A stretch of 5,076 nt of DNA from Bacteroidota bacterium (GTDB lineage Bacteria > Bacteroidota > Bacteroidia > Flavobacteriales > Flavobacteriaceae): the NCBI GenBank assembly GCA_023437485.1, contig JAEZGB010000116.1:1-5076 (forward strand). Direction: 5' to 3'. Both the position numbers and the translations under genes were made by a program. Below, one piece after another: positions 1 to 5,076 of this stretch (positions within the stretch are counted from its first letter, which is position 1; each line of letters starts with the position of its first letter). A model generated the notes under the pieces. That model did no database searches. It had not been told where the DNA came from and saw only the letters and a list, made by a program, of their open reading frames with translations.

Positions 1-1244
1 GCCATCCCGCTTTCCGAAAGCGTGAACCGCGACGGGCTGTAAATTTTTTCCCAGGGATTTTCCTTGCCGTTGATCAGATCGGCAACAAGCATTCCGCCGA
101 GGGTGCAGTGTGTCATCCCGTTCCCGGAATCGCCCGTGATCATATAAATATTGTCTGCATCAAACGGGCTGCGGCCAATGTACGCCACACCGTCTATCGG
201 CTCCATCACCTGGCCGGACCATTTAAAAGCAACTTCGACAGTCCTGAAAAACCGCCTGGTCCAGGCTTCAAGCCTTTCGTAACGTTGGTCTTCAGGAATG
301 TCAATGTCAGTGGTATCCCCCGTAATGTGGTCTTCCCCGCCCACGATAAGCAAATCATATTGCTCGTTGACAGGCTGCACCCTGACATAATGATATGGAG
401 CAACATCTGAATCCATTGAATAATCACCCGAGTCCCACCACAAGGCTGCAGGTACTGAATCTTTTGGAATATGATAACCGACCACATAGGAACGATAGGC
501 GAATTGCTTGGTCGGGAGCAAAAACATCGAGTTTACGGGCGCGTTTGTGGCCACTACCACGTGCTTGGCCCTTATTGAAAAGCCACCCGCCCTGATTCCG
601 TTTTTATCGATCTCATCGGCATGTGTATTCCCGTAGATTTTTCCACCCCAGGCCTCGATTTTTTCGCATAACCCGGCAAGGTACTTCATGGGATGGAATT
701 GCGCCTGCCGGTTAAATTTAAGCCCTTTGTGCGACTCCAGGATTCCCGGGACCTGGTCAACCATTTCCACGTCAAGCCCGGCCCGTCGTGCGGCCTCCAG
801 TTCTTTTTCAAGGACGTCCTGATCATCTGAGGGATGTCGGAAAAGATATCCGTCAACATGTTTAAAATCGCAGTCGATCGCTTCCTGGTCACAGGTATCT
901 TTTATGAATTCAAGTGCAGCCAGATGGCTTTGCGCCATCAGCGCGGCCTGGTCCTTTCCGAAAGTTTTTTCAAGATTGAAGTAACGGTCGTCAAGCGCTG
1001 CGGTAATGTGCGCCGTAGTCCTTCCCGTTTCACCGCTTCCGGGCATTCCGTCGTCAATCACAACAACTTCGCGGCCTGACTTGGCAAGGCAATAGGCAGT
1101 GGTTATTCCTGCAAGGCCTGCGCCCACTATGACTGTATCAGTTTCAAGGTCTTGTGATAAAGGTTGCGCGGTGTAGCGAGGTGCCGATTCAGTCCAATAG
1201 GAAAGATTGGCTCCGGAGGTGTGGCTGGAGTCGTTTTGGCTCAT
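1..1244 (-). CDS. FAD-dependent oxidoreductase (DAO family), probably with a C-terminal Rieske domain; 3' end outside window
   Basis: The minus strand is open from the ATG at 1242-1244 to the left edge: 414 whole codons, no stop, no frameshift. An in-frame TAA lies nine codons upstream with no other start between, so this ATG is well supported. The protein opens with a polar leader, then a Rossmann dinucleotide-binding motif GAGLAG at residues 41-46 and an acidic strand end (Asp64/Asp65) where FAD ribose is normally bound. Further family-like segments are GRTTAHIT (74-81), AQFHPMKYL (181-189), HVVVATNAP (228-236), LLIVGGEDH (298-306), EPIDGVAYIGR (348-358) and the C-terminal FAD-contact stretch ITGDSGNGMT (369-378). 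From memory of the family, such proteins are about 500 residues long and carry a Rieske [2Fe-2S] domain after the W-x-x-x-Y-x-P-S-R segment seen here at 398-406. The missing part would be about that size. Substrate unknown; probably cytoplasmic, as no signal peptide is visible. Confidence 0.9.
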   Translation of the reverse strand, partial: MSQNDSSHTSGANLSYWTESAPRYTAQPLSQDLETDTVIVGAGLAGITTAYCLAKSGREVVVIDDGMPGSGETGRTTAHITAALDDRYFNLEKTFGKDQAALMAQSHLAALEFIKDTCDQEAIDCDFKHVDGYLFRHPSDDQDVLEKELEAARRAGLDVEMVDQVPGILESHKGLKFNRQAQFHPMKYLAGLCEKIEAWGGKIYGNTHADEIDKNGIRAGGFSIRAKHVVVATNAPVNSMFLLPTKQFAYRSYVVGYHIPKDSVPAALWWDSGDYSMDSDVAPYHYVRVQPVNEQYDLLIVGGEDHITGDTTDIDIPEDQRYERLEAWTRRFFRTVEVAFKWSGQVMEPIDGVAYIGRSPFDADNIYMITGDSGNGMTHCTLGGMLVADLINGKENPWEKIYSPSRFTLSESGM

Positions 1245-1271
1245 TTGGCAAAAAAGATTGGTTATTACTTA

Positions 1272-1283
1272 AATTTACGCAAA
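1272..1283 (-). promoter_or_regulatory. 12-base motif shared with the PfpI gene; possible core promoter element of the FAD oxidoreductase gene
   Basis: Read on the minus strand this is TTTGCGTAAATT, 27 bases upstream of the oxidoreductase ATG. The identical 12-mer occurs 22 bases upstream of the PfpI-family start (2427-2438). TTTG followed by C resembles the end of the Bacteroidota -7 element TAnnTTTG, although the TA part is not matched here. I also see TAAATTTA (1270-1277), a 7/8 match, overlapping it, but with no TTG element at the expected distance. A role in transcription start is inferred. Confidence 0.35.
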
Positions 1284-1323
1284 AAACCTGTTTGCCTGAA
1301 AGCCATTAAGATAAGATTCTGAT

Positions 1324-1779
1324 TTACTCCAGATTGAGATTTACCGGATAATTGAATAGACAGCGCACGGGCGTTCCGGCCACTTTGGCGGGAATCCACC
1401 TTTCGCTAAAAAGCGAAATTACGCGGGCAGCTTCGGCCTGCAATTGAAGATACTTCTTTTGTTGCAAGGTCTTTCCGGCATCGTCCATCGGGACCTCATC
1501 GGGCATCTTGTCCTTTACGCTGATGTAAAACGCCCTGACATCGGTCATCGATCCATCGGGCTCAATGACGAAACTCGTGAAAATCTTGACTTCCTTATTT
1601 GATAAACTGTCCGGAAACTGAAAATGATCGGCCACGAATTTGGACAATCGGTACATTCCTTCTTTCAATTGCGGTTTGTCATCAACTTCGGTGGTGCGAT
1701 AAACCTTTATTCGGGAGGTTTCCTGTGCCGAAAGAGACAGGGCACAGATAAGCAGCAAAACAGGTAAAAATAGTCGCAT
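1324..1779 (-). CDS. Exported small protein with a TonB C-terminal-like domain
   Basis: The product is 151 residues. Residues 1-18 form a signal peptide: Met-Arg, a hydrophobic run (LFLPVLLLICALSL), then S-A before Gln19, a typical signal peptidase I site. No lipobox cysteine is present. The mature part resembles the TonB C-terminal domain: a strand-Asp-Gly-Ser-strand unit around residues 68-82 (FVIEPDGSMTDV), a helix starting with E-A-A-R-V (116-120), and the segment RWIPAKVAGTPVR (127-139) followed by a terminal strand FNYPVNL. These match the usual W-x-P-x-x-x-x-G-x-P-V-R pattern. In family members that transduce energy, this domain contacts TonB-dependent receptors from an inner-membrane anchor; here there is neither a long proline-rich region nor a lasting membrane helix, so the mature protein should be free in the periplasm. 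The frame is open to an ATG at 1824, but that longer start would add residues before the signal peptide and cover the likely promoter, so 1779 is preferred. It stands between two genes of unrelated function. Confidence 0.8.
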   Translation of the reverse strand: MRLFLPVLLLICALSLSAQETSRIKVYRTTEVDDKPQLKEGMYRLSKFVADHFQFPDSLSNKEVKIFTSFVIEPDGSMTDVRAFYISVKDKMPDEVPMDDAGKTLQQKKYLQLQAEAARVISLFSERWIPAKVAGTPVRCLFNYPVNLNLE

Positions 1780-1792
1780 AGGTAGGTTTGAC

Positions 1793-1837
1793 TGCCGAAT
1801 ATATATAATTTTAACATAGTTCAAAAATCATTCGGCA
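1793..1837. repeat. 8-base perfect inverted repeat bracketing the TonB-like promoter
   Basis: TGCCGAAT at 1793-1800 and its exact reverse complement ATTCGGCA at 1830-1837 are separated by 29 bases. The two arms sit on either side of the promoter candidate; the left arm overlaps the -7 box. The repeat is plainly visible; a function as paired operator half-sites or as a transcript hairpin is inferred. The long AT-rich loop makes it a poor terminator. Confidence 0.6.
1796..1824 (-). promoter_or_regulatory. Candidate promoter of the TonB-like gene (TTG, 18-base spacer, TATATTCG)
   Basis: On the minus strand, TTG (1824-1822) is followed after 18 bases by TATATTCG (1803-1796), a 7/8 match to the Bacteroidota -7 consensus TAnnTTTG. 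The spacer lies in the 17-23 range reported for flavobacterial promoters. Transcription would begin near 1790, leaving a leader of only about 10 bases before the ATG at 1779. The element lies just downstream of the PfpI-gene terminator, where an independent promoter is expected. Confidence 0.45.
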
Positions 1838-1847
1838 AAAACCCGAT

Positions 1848-1875
1848 AAAAAACACCCGGACTAAGCCCGGGCGT
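1848..1875 (-). terminator. Rho-independent terminator overlapping the end of the PfpI-family gene
   Basis: On the minus strand, ACGCCCGG (1875-1868) pairs with CCGGGTGT (1860-1853), an 8-base-pair stem with one G-U pair, closed by a 7-base loop (1867-1861), with six U residues at 1853-1848 that begin in the last stem pair. The stop codon (1864-1862) lies inside the loop, and the last codons of the gene (His-Ala-Arg-Ala) supply the 5' arm. Confidence 0.75.
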
Positions 1876-2404
1876 GAATTCCTTCTTTAATTTCTTCAAT
1901 CATCTTCAGATTGAAAGCGGGCAGGTCTTTTGGCGAACGGCTCGTAACCAGCCCATTGTCAACAACCACTTCCTGATCAACCCAATTGGCACCGGCATTT
2001 TCCAGATCTTTGCGGATAGTGTGGTATGACGTCATCTTTTTCATACTCACAACCCCCGCATTGATCAGGGTCCAGGGTCCATGGCAAATGGCGGCGACGG
2101 GCTTTTTGCGATCAAAGAAATGCCTGACAAATTCAAGGACTTTCTCTTCGGTGCGCAAATTGTCCGGGCTGATCACTCCGCCGGGCAGCAATAGCGCATC
2201 ATAGTCGCCGGGGTCTGCATCGCCAAAGGTTTTGTCAACATCGTATTCCGGGCCCCAGTCCTTCTCGGCCCATGATTTGATTTTCCCGCTTTTAAGGCTG
2301 ATTATTTCGGCTTTCCAGCCTTGGTCTTCAATAGCCTGGCGCGGTGATTTAAGTTCACTTTCCTCAAAACCATCGGTAGCTACAATTGCAATTCTTTTTT
2401 CCAT
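1862..2404 (-). CDS. DJ-1/PfpI-family protein (type 1 glutamine amidotransferase-like, YhbO/YraA type)
   Basis: The 180-residue product is full length for the family (E. coli YhbO is 172). It begins with the first strand of the flavodoxin-like fold (KRIAIVATDGFEESEL). Glu14 corresponds to the catalytic glutamate of PfpI. The nucleophile elbow AICHGP at 105-110 supplies Cys107 and His108. LLLPGG at 71-76 is the oxyanion-side loop, and the C-terminal pattern SYHTIRKDLENAGANWVD (126-143) through SRSPKDLPAF (155-164) is typical of the YhbO/YraA branch. Members have been described as proteases, glyoxalase III-like enzymes or protein deglycases protecting against methylglyoxal; the deglycase role is disputed and no activity can be fixed from sequence. 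Probably cytoplasmic. The frame extends 11 codons further to an ATG at 2437, but homologues start as at 2404 and the longer start would overlap the conserved upstream motif. No Shine-Dalgarno is visible, usual for this phylum. It ends in its own terminator. Confidence 0.93.
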   Translation of the reverse strand: MEKRIAIVATDGFEESELKSPRQAIEDQGWKAEIISLKSGKIKSWAEKDWGPEYDVDKTFGDADPGDYDALLLPGGVISPDNLRTEEKVLEFVRHFFDRKKPVAAICHGPWTLINAGVVSMKKMTSYHTIRKDLENAGANWVDQEVVVDNGLVTSRSPKDLPAFNLKMIEEIKEGIHARA

Positions 2405-2426
2405 GTCATATGATTTTAGTTCCCTG

Positions 2427-2438
2427 AATTTACGCAAA
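2427..2438 (-). promoter_or_regulatory. 12-base motif shared with the FAD oxidoreductase gene; possible promoter element of the PfpI-family gene
   Basis: Minus-strand TTTGCGTAAATT, 22 bases upstream of the PfpI-family ATG, identical to the copy at 1272-1283. It is preceded by CTA, giving CTATTTGC, which is close to but not a full TAnnTTTG box. No TTG lies at the expected 17-23 bases upstream; a TTT does. Function inferred. Confidence 0.35.
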
Positions 2439-2536
2439 TAGCAGCTGAGGCGGTCTTAATGAAATGATAAGGTCTGGCCAAATAATTCAGTTTATACATT
2501 TTTGCAGGAATTTACATATTTCCTATGCGTTAATAT

Positions 2537-2557
2537 GATAAAAGTCGACGCTTTATC
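2537..2557. repeat. Short inverted repeat upstream of the 53-residue gene
   Basis: GATAAA at 2537-2542 and TTTATC at 2552-2557 are exact reverse complements around a centre holding the palindrome GTCGAC (2544-2549). With one bulged A the arms extend to seven pairs. It lies about 70 bases before the plus-strand ATG in the 223-base gap between the divergent PfpI-family and small genes. It could be an operator or a leader hairpin; it has no following U run in either direction that would make it a terminator. Confidence 0.4.
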
Positions 2558-2627
2558 TATAATGCGGAACGATTGTTGAAATATTAACTTTACCCTTAAA
2601 TAATTGAAAACTTAAAATTGCAACGCT

Positions 2628-2789
2628 ATGGATACTGAAGAATTCCTCATAAAAGCTGAAGGTGTGGCCATGCAATTCCCCGATGATGAGCTGGCCGTAC
2701 GTTTCCTGAATATCTGCACCGAAACAATTCAAAATGAAGATGAGTGCATGCAACTTGCCGCCCAGGTATTGATGAAATTTGCCAGTTAA
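2628..2789 (+). CDS. Uncharacterised 53-residue acidic protein
   Basis: I do not recognise this protein. It begins at an ATG five codons after an in-frame TAA (2613-2615) and ends at TAA 2787-2789, 22 bases before a strong terminator. Support for coding: codon choice resembles the neighbours (many C- or G-ending codons such as TTC, CTG, GCC), the upstream stretch is A-rich as at many Bacteroidota starts, and the terminator fits its end. The sequence is rich in Asp and Glu, has two cysteines (30 and 40) and no signal peptide or membrane segment. It looks mostly helical: residues 2-15, 19-35 and 39-52 alternate hydrophobic and polar positions, broken by FPDD (17-20). This would suit a small cytoplasmic three-helix or partner-binding protein, which is inference. 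It is divergent from the PfpI-family gene and convergent with clpB. Opposite-strand reading frames here look like shadows. Confidence 0.65.
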   Translation: MDTEEFLIKAEGVAMQFPDDELAVRFLNICTETIQNEDECMQLAAQVLMKFAS

Positions 2790-2811
2790 GGCATCTATTG
2801 AAACTTAACCT

Positions 2812-2843
2812 AAAAAAAAAGACGGAGCCACCCGTCTTTTTTT
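2812..2843. terminator. Bidirectional Rho-independent terminator between the small gene and clpB
   Basis: GACGG (2821-2825) and CCGTC (2832-2836) form a GC-rich stem around the 6-base loop AGCCAC. Nine A residues (2812-2820) lie on one side and seven T residues (2837-2843) on the other, so the stem can extend to 12 pairs and each strand ends in a U run. It follows the plus-strand stop by 22 bases and the clpB stop (2865) by about the same, serving both convergent genes. Confidence 0.92.
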
Positions 2844-2864
2844 ATGCACTGTTTTAGGCAGCTC

Positions 2865-5076
2865 TTATTCCTGATTGCGGAAAACCAGTTGTCCGTCAAA
2901 ACTGTCCAGCAGGATCATGCTCTCGCTTTTTACATTCCCTGCGAGGATTTCCCTTGACAGGCGGTTCATGACCTCGCGCTGGATCACGCGTTTTACAGGC
3001 CTTGCCCCAAATTGCGGATCATATCCCTTTTCCGACAGGTAATCGATTGCTTCGGGGGTGGCGTCCATAGTGATGTTTTGTTGCGCCAACAACCTGGTAA
3101 CTGATTTAAGCTGCAATCCGACGATTTGCCTGACGTTCTCACGAGTCAACGGGGTAAACATCACGATTTCGTCAATCCTGTTTATAAACTCGGGGCGCAC
3201 GGTTTGCTTGAGAATGCCCAGTACTTCGGCTTTTGCAGATTCGGTCGCGGCCTCAATCCCTCCTTTAAGGGTTTCAAATTTTTCCTGAATAACCGCACTT
3301 CCAATGTTGGAGGTCATGATGATGATGGCGTTTTTGAAATCGGCCAGACGACCTTTGTTGTCGGTCAACCTTCCCTCGTCCAGGACCTGGAGCAGGATAT
3401 TGAAGGTGTCAGGATGCGCTTTTTCAATCTCGTCCAAAAGCACCACCGAATACGGCTTTCTCCTTACTGCCTCAGTGAGCTGGCCGCCCTCGTCATAGCC
3501 CACGTATCCCGGAGGCGCGCCCACAAGCCTTGAAACGCTGTGGCTCTCCTGGTATTCGCTCATGTCAATGCGGGTCATGGCGTTTTCGTCATCAAACAGG
3601 TATTCGGCCAGGGCTTTTGCAAGTTCAGTTTTTCCCACTCCGGTCGTTCCCAGGAACAGAAAGGACCCGATGGGCTTTTTCATGTCCTGGAGCCCCGCCC
3701 TGCTGCGGCGCACGGCGTCACTTATGGCTTCGATTGCCTCCTCCTGGCCCACTACCCTTTTGTGCAGTTCGTCTTCCAGCTTAAGGAGTTTTTCCCTTTC
3801 GCCCTGCAACATCTTGGTCACGGGAACCCCGGTCCATTTGGCAACAACCTCCGCAATGTCCTCGCGGGTCACTTCTTCCTTAATCAATGAATGGCCTGAT
3901 TGATTCTCGGCAAGTGCGCTCTGCAATTCGTCCAGTTTTTGCTGTGCTTCCTTGATCTTGCCGTATCGCAATTCGGCCACCTTGCCGTAATCACCGTCGC
4001 GTTCGGCGCGTTCGGCTTCAAGTTTAAATTCCTCGATTTCGGTTTTTACGTTTTGGATATTGTCAACAACGTCTTTCTCGGACTTCCACCGCGCGAATAT
4101 TTCATTGCGTTCTTCCTTGAGATTGGCCAGTTCAAGACCCAGTATTTTGAGTTTGGACTCGTCATTTTCGCGCTTGATGGCCTCTATCTCAATTTCAAGT
4201 TGCATGATCCGTCGGTCAAGCACGTCGAGCTCCTCGGGTTTGGAATTGATTTCCATCCGCAGTTTGGAAGCGGCCTCGTCCATTAGGTCGATGGCCTTGT
4301 CAGGCAGATACCGCGAGGTGATGTACCGCTGAGAGAGCTCTACCGAGGCGATGATCGCATCGTCCTTGATCCGGACTTTATGATGCGTTTCATATTTTTC
4401 CTTGATTCCGCGCAAAATTGAAATCGCGCTTTCAGTATCGGGCTCGTCCACCAAAACCTTTTGAAACCGGCGTTCCAGTGCCTTGTCTTTTTCAAAATAC
4501 TTTTGGTATTCGTCCAGGGTCGTCGCACCGATTGCCCTGAGTTCGCCACGGGCCAACGCGGGTTTTAGGATATTGGCAGCATCCATCGCGCCCTCGCCGC
4601 CGCCTGCACCCACCAGCGTGTGGATCTCGTCAATAAAAAGTACAATATCACCTTCGGCCGATGTAACTTCCTTCACCACCGACTTCAATCGTTCCTCAAA
4701 TTCTCCTTTGTACTTCGCTCCGGCGATCAGTGCGCCCATATCAAGCGAAAATACGATCTTGTCCTTTAGGTTCTCCGGGACGTCACCATCCACGATGCGG
4801 TGCGCGAGCCCTTCGGCAATGGCGGTTTTACCTACTCCGGGCTCTCCAACCAGCATCGGGTTGTTTTTGGTGCGCCGGGTCAGGATTTGCAGTACACGGC
4901 GGATCTCCTCGTCACGGCCCATCACCGCGTCAAGCTTTCCGCTGCGCGCAAGTTCATTCAGGTTTTTGGCGTACTTGGAAAGCGCGTTGTAGGTTTCCTC
5001 AGCCGAGGCCGATGTCACGCGGTCGCCCTTGCGAAGCTCCATTATAGCGGCTTTGAGCCCTTCCTGGGTCACGCCC
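2865..5076 (-). CDS. clpB: ATP-dependent chaperone ClpB (Hsp104-type disaggregase), 5' end outside window
   Basis: ClpB is a cytoplasmic hexameric AAA+ machine that, with DnaK, pulls polypeptides out of aggregates after heat or other stress. The visible 735 residues (numbered from the Val codon at 5070-5072) hold both ATPase modules. D1: Walker A GEPGVGKT at 76-83, pore-loop Tyr121 in GAKYKGEF, Walker B LFIDE at 145-149, Arg201/Arg202 after ALE as the arginine-finger pair. The coiled-coil middle domain covers about 270-395, rich in Glu, Lys and Arg with the usual ERDGDYGKVAELRYGKI segment; its presence and the absence of a ClpP-binding loop separate ClpB from ClpA and ClpC. D2: Walker A GTTGVGKT at 475-482, pore-loop Tyr523 in GYVGYDEGG, Walker B LLDE at 545-548, sensor-1 Asn589, sensor-2 GAR at 689-691. 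Aligning Walker A with E. coli ClpB (Lys212) suggests about 130 residues, the N-terminal substrate-binding domain, lie past the right edge, for a total near 865. The GTG near the edge is an internal Val. All catalytic residues are intact. Its promoter is out of view. Confidence 0.98.
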   Translation of the reverse strand, partial: GVTQEGLKAAIMELRKGDRVTSASAEETYNALSKYAKNLNELARSGKLDAVMGRDEEIRRVLQILTRRTKNNPMLVGEPGVGKTAIAEGLAHRIVDGDVPENLKDKIVFSLDMGALIAGAKYKGEFEERLKSVVKEVTSAEGDIVLFIDEIHTLVGAGGGEGAMDAANILKPALARGELRAIGATTLDEYQKYFEKDKALERRFQKVLVDEPDTESAISILRGIKEKYETHHKVRIKDDAIIASVELSQRYITSRYLPDKAIDLMDEAASKLRMEINSKPEELDVLDRRIMQLEIEIEAIKRENDESKLKILGLELANLKEERNEIFARWKSEKDVVDNIQNVKTEIEEFKLEAERAERDGDYGKVAELRYGKIKEAQQKLDELQSALAENQSGHSLIKEEVTREDIAEVVAKWTGVPVTKMLQGEREKLLKLEDELHKRVVGQEEAIEAISDAVRRSRAGLQDMKKPIGSFLFLGTTGVGKTELAKALAEYLFDDENAMTRIDMSEYQESHSVSRLVGAPPGYVGYDEGGQLTEAVRRKPYSVVLLDEIEKAHPDTFNILLQVLDEGRLTDNKGRLADFKNAIIIMTSNIGSAVIQEKFETLKGGIEAATESAKAEVLGILKQTVRPEFINRIDEIVMFTPLTRENVRQIVGLQLKSVTRLLAQQNITMDATPEAIDYLSEKGYDPQFGARPVKRVIQREVMNRLSREILAGNVKSESMILLDSFDGQLVFRNQE

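Noticed and set aside
108..1079. Several open frames on both strands inside the oxidoreductase gene (for example 108-410 plus, 206-487 minus, 834-1079 plus)
   Set aside because: They overlap a continuous 414-codon frame with clear family motifs and have no recognisable protein features of their own.
1245..1323. A terminator after the TonB-like gene
   Set aside because: There is a T run on the minus strand (1286-1281), but I find no convincing GC stem before it.
2558..2563. TATAAT as a sigma-70-type -10 box for the small gene
   Set aside because: There is no TTGACA-like element 16-18 bases upstream, and Bacteroidota use a different primary promoter pattern.
2497..2592. CATTTTTG (2497-2504) and TAACTTTA (2585-2592) as -7 boxes for the small gene
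   Set aside because: Each matches TAnnTTTG at 7 of 8 fixed or free positions, but neither has a true TTG at 17-23 bases upstream; I cannot choose between them.
3058..5047. Long plus-strand open frames opposite clpB, up to 169 codons (4483-4992)
   Set aside because: They are antisense shadows of a strongly conserved gene; their composition (runs of Ser, Pro, Arg) is not protein-like.
5070..5072. GTG as the start codon of clpB
   Set aside because: The frame continues upstream to the window edge (Gly codon at 5073-5075), and family comparison places about 130 more residues before it.

Overview
The window looks like chromosomal DNA from a member of the Bacteroidota, most likely close to the Flavobacteriia. 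That placement is inferred from the ClpB sequence style, a TonB-C-terminal-domain protein, the lack of Shine-Dalgarno sequences, and promoter-like elements close to the TTG / TAnnTTTG pattern of this phylum. Base composition is moderate, not strongly AT-rich. I see no mobile element, tRNA, rRNA, CRISPR array or sign of recent transfer.

Layout from left to right. (1) Positions 1-1244, minus strand: the N-terminal 414 residues of a FAD-dependent oxidoreductase of the DAO type. It runs open off the left edge, and its family normally ends in a Rieske [2Fe-2S] domain. (2) 1324-1779, minus: a 151-residue exported protein that is little more than a signal peptide plus a TonB-C-terminal-like domain. 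(3) 1862-2404, minus: a complete DJ-1/PfpI-family protein of the YhbO/YraA type with its catalytic Glu, Cys and His. (4) 2628-2789, plus: an unrecognised 53-residue acidic protein. (5) 2865-5076, minus: the ClpB disaggregase without its first roughly 130 residues, which lie beyond the right edge.

Transcription units appear to be short. A strong bidirectional terminator separates the small plus-strand gene from convergent clpB. A second terminator is built into the last codons of the PfpI gene and isolates it from the TonB-like gene, which has its own promoter candidate. The PfpI and oxidoreductase genes carry an identical 12-base motif at a similar distance upstream of their starts. ClpB, a DJ-1-family protein and a FAD/Rieske oxidoreductase would fit a loose protein-quality and redox-stress theme, but nothing in the sequence proves joint function.

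I did not find a clearly new multi-gene system. The best leads are the small unknown gene, the anchorless TonB-domain protein, the shared upstream motif, and the inverted repeat around the TonB-like gene's promoter. All stretches between genes are shorter than 300 bases.
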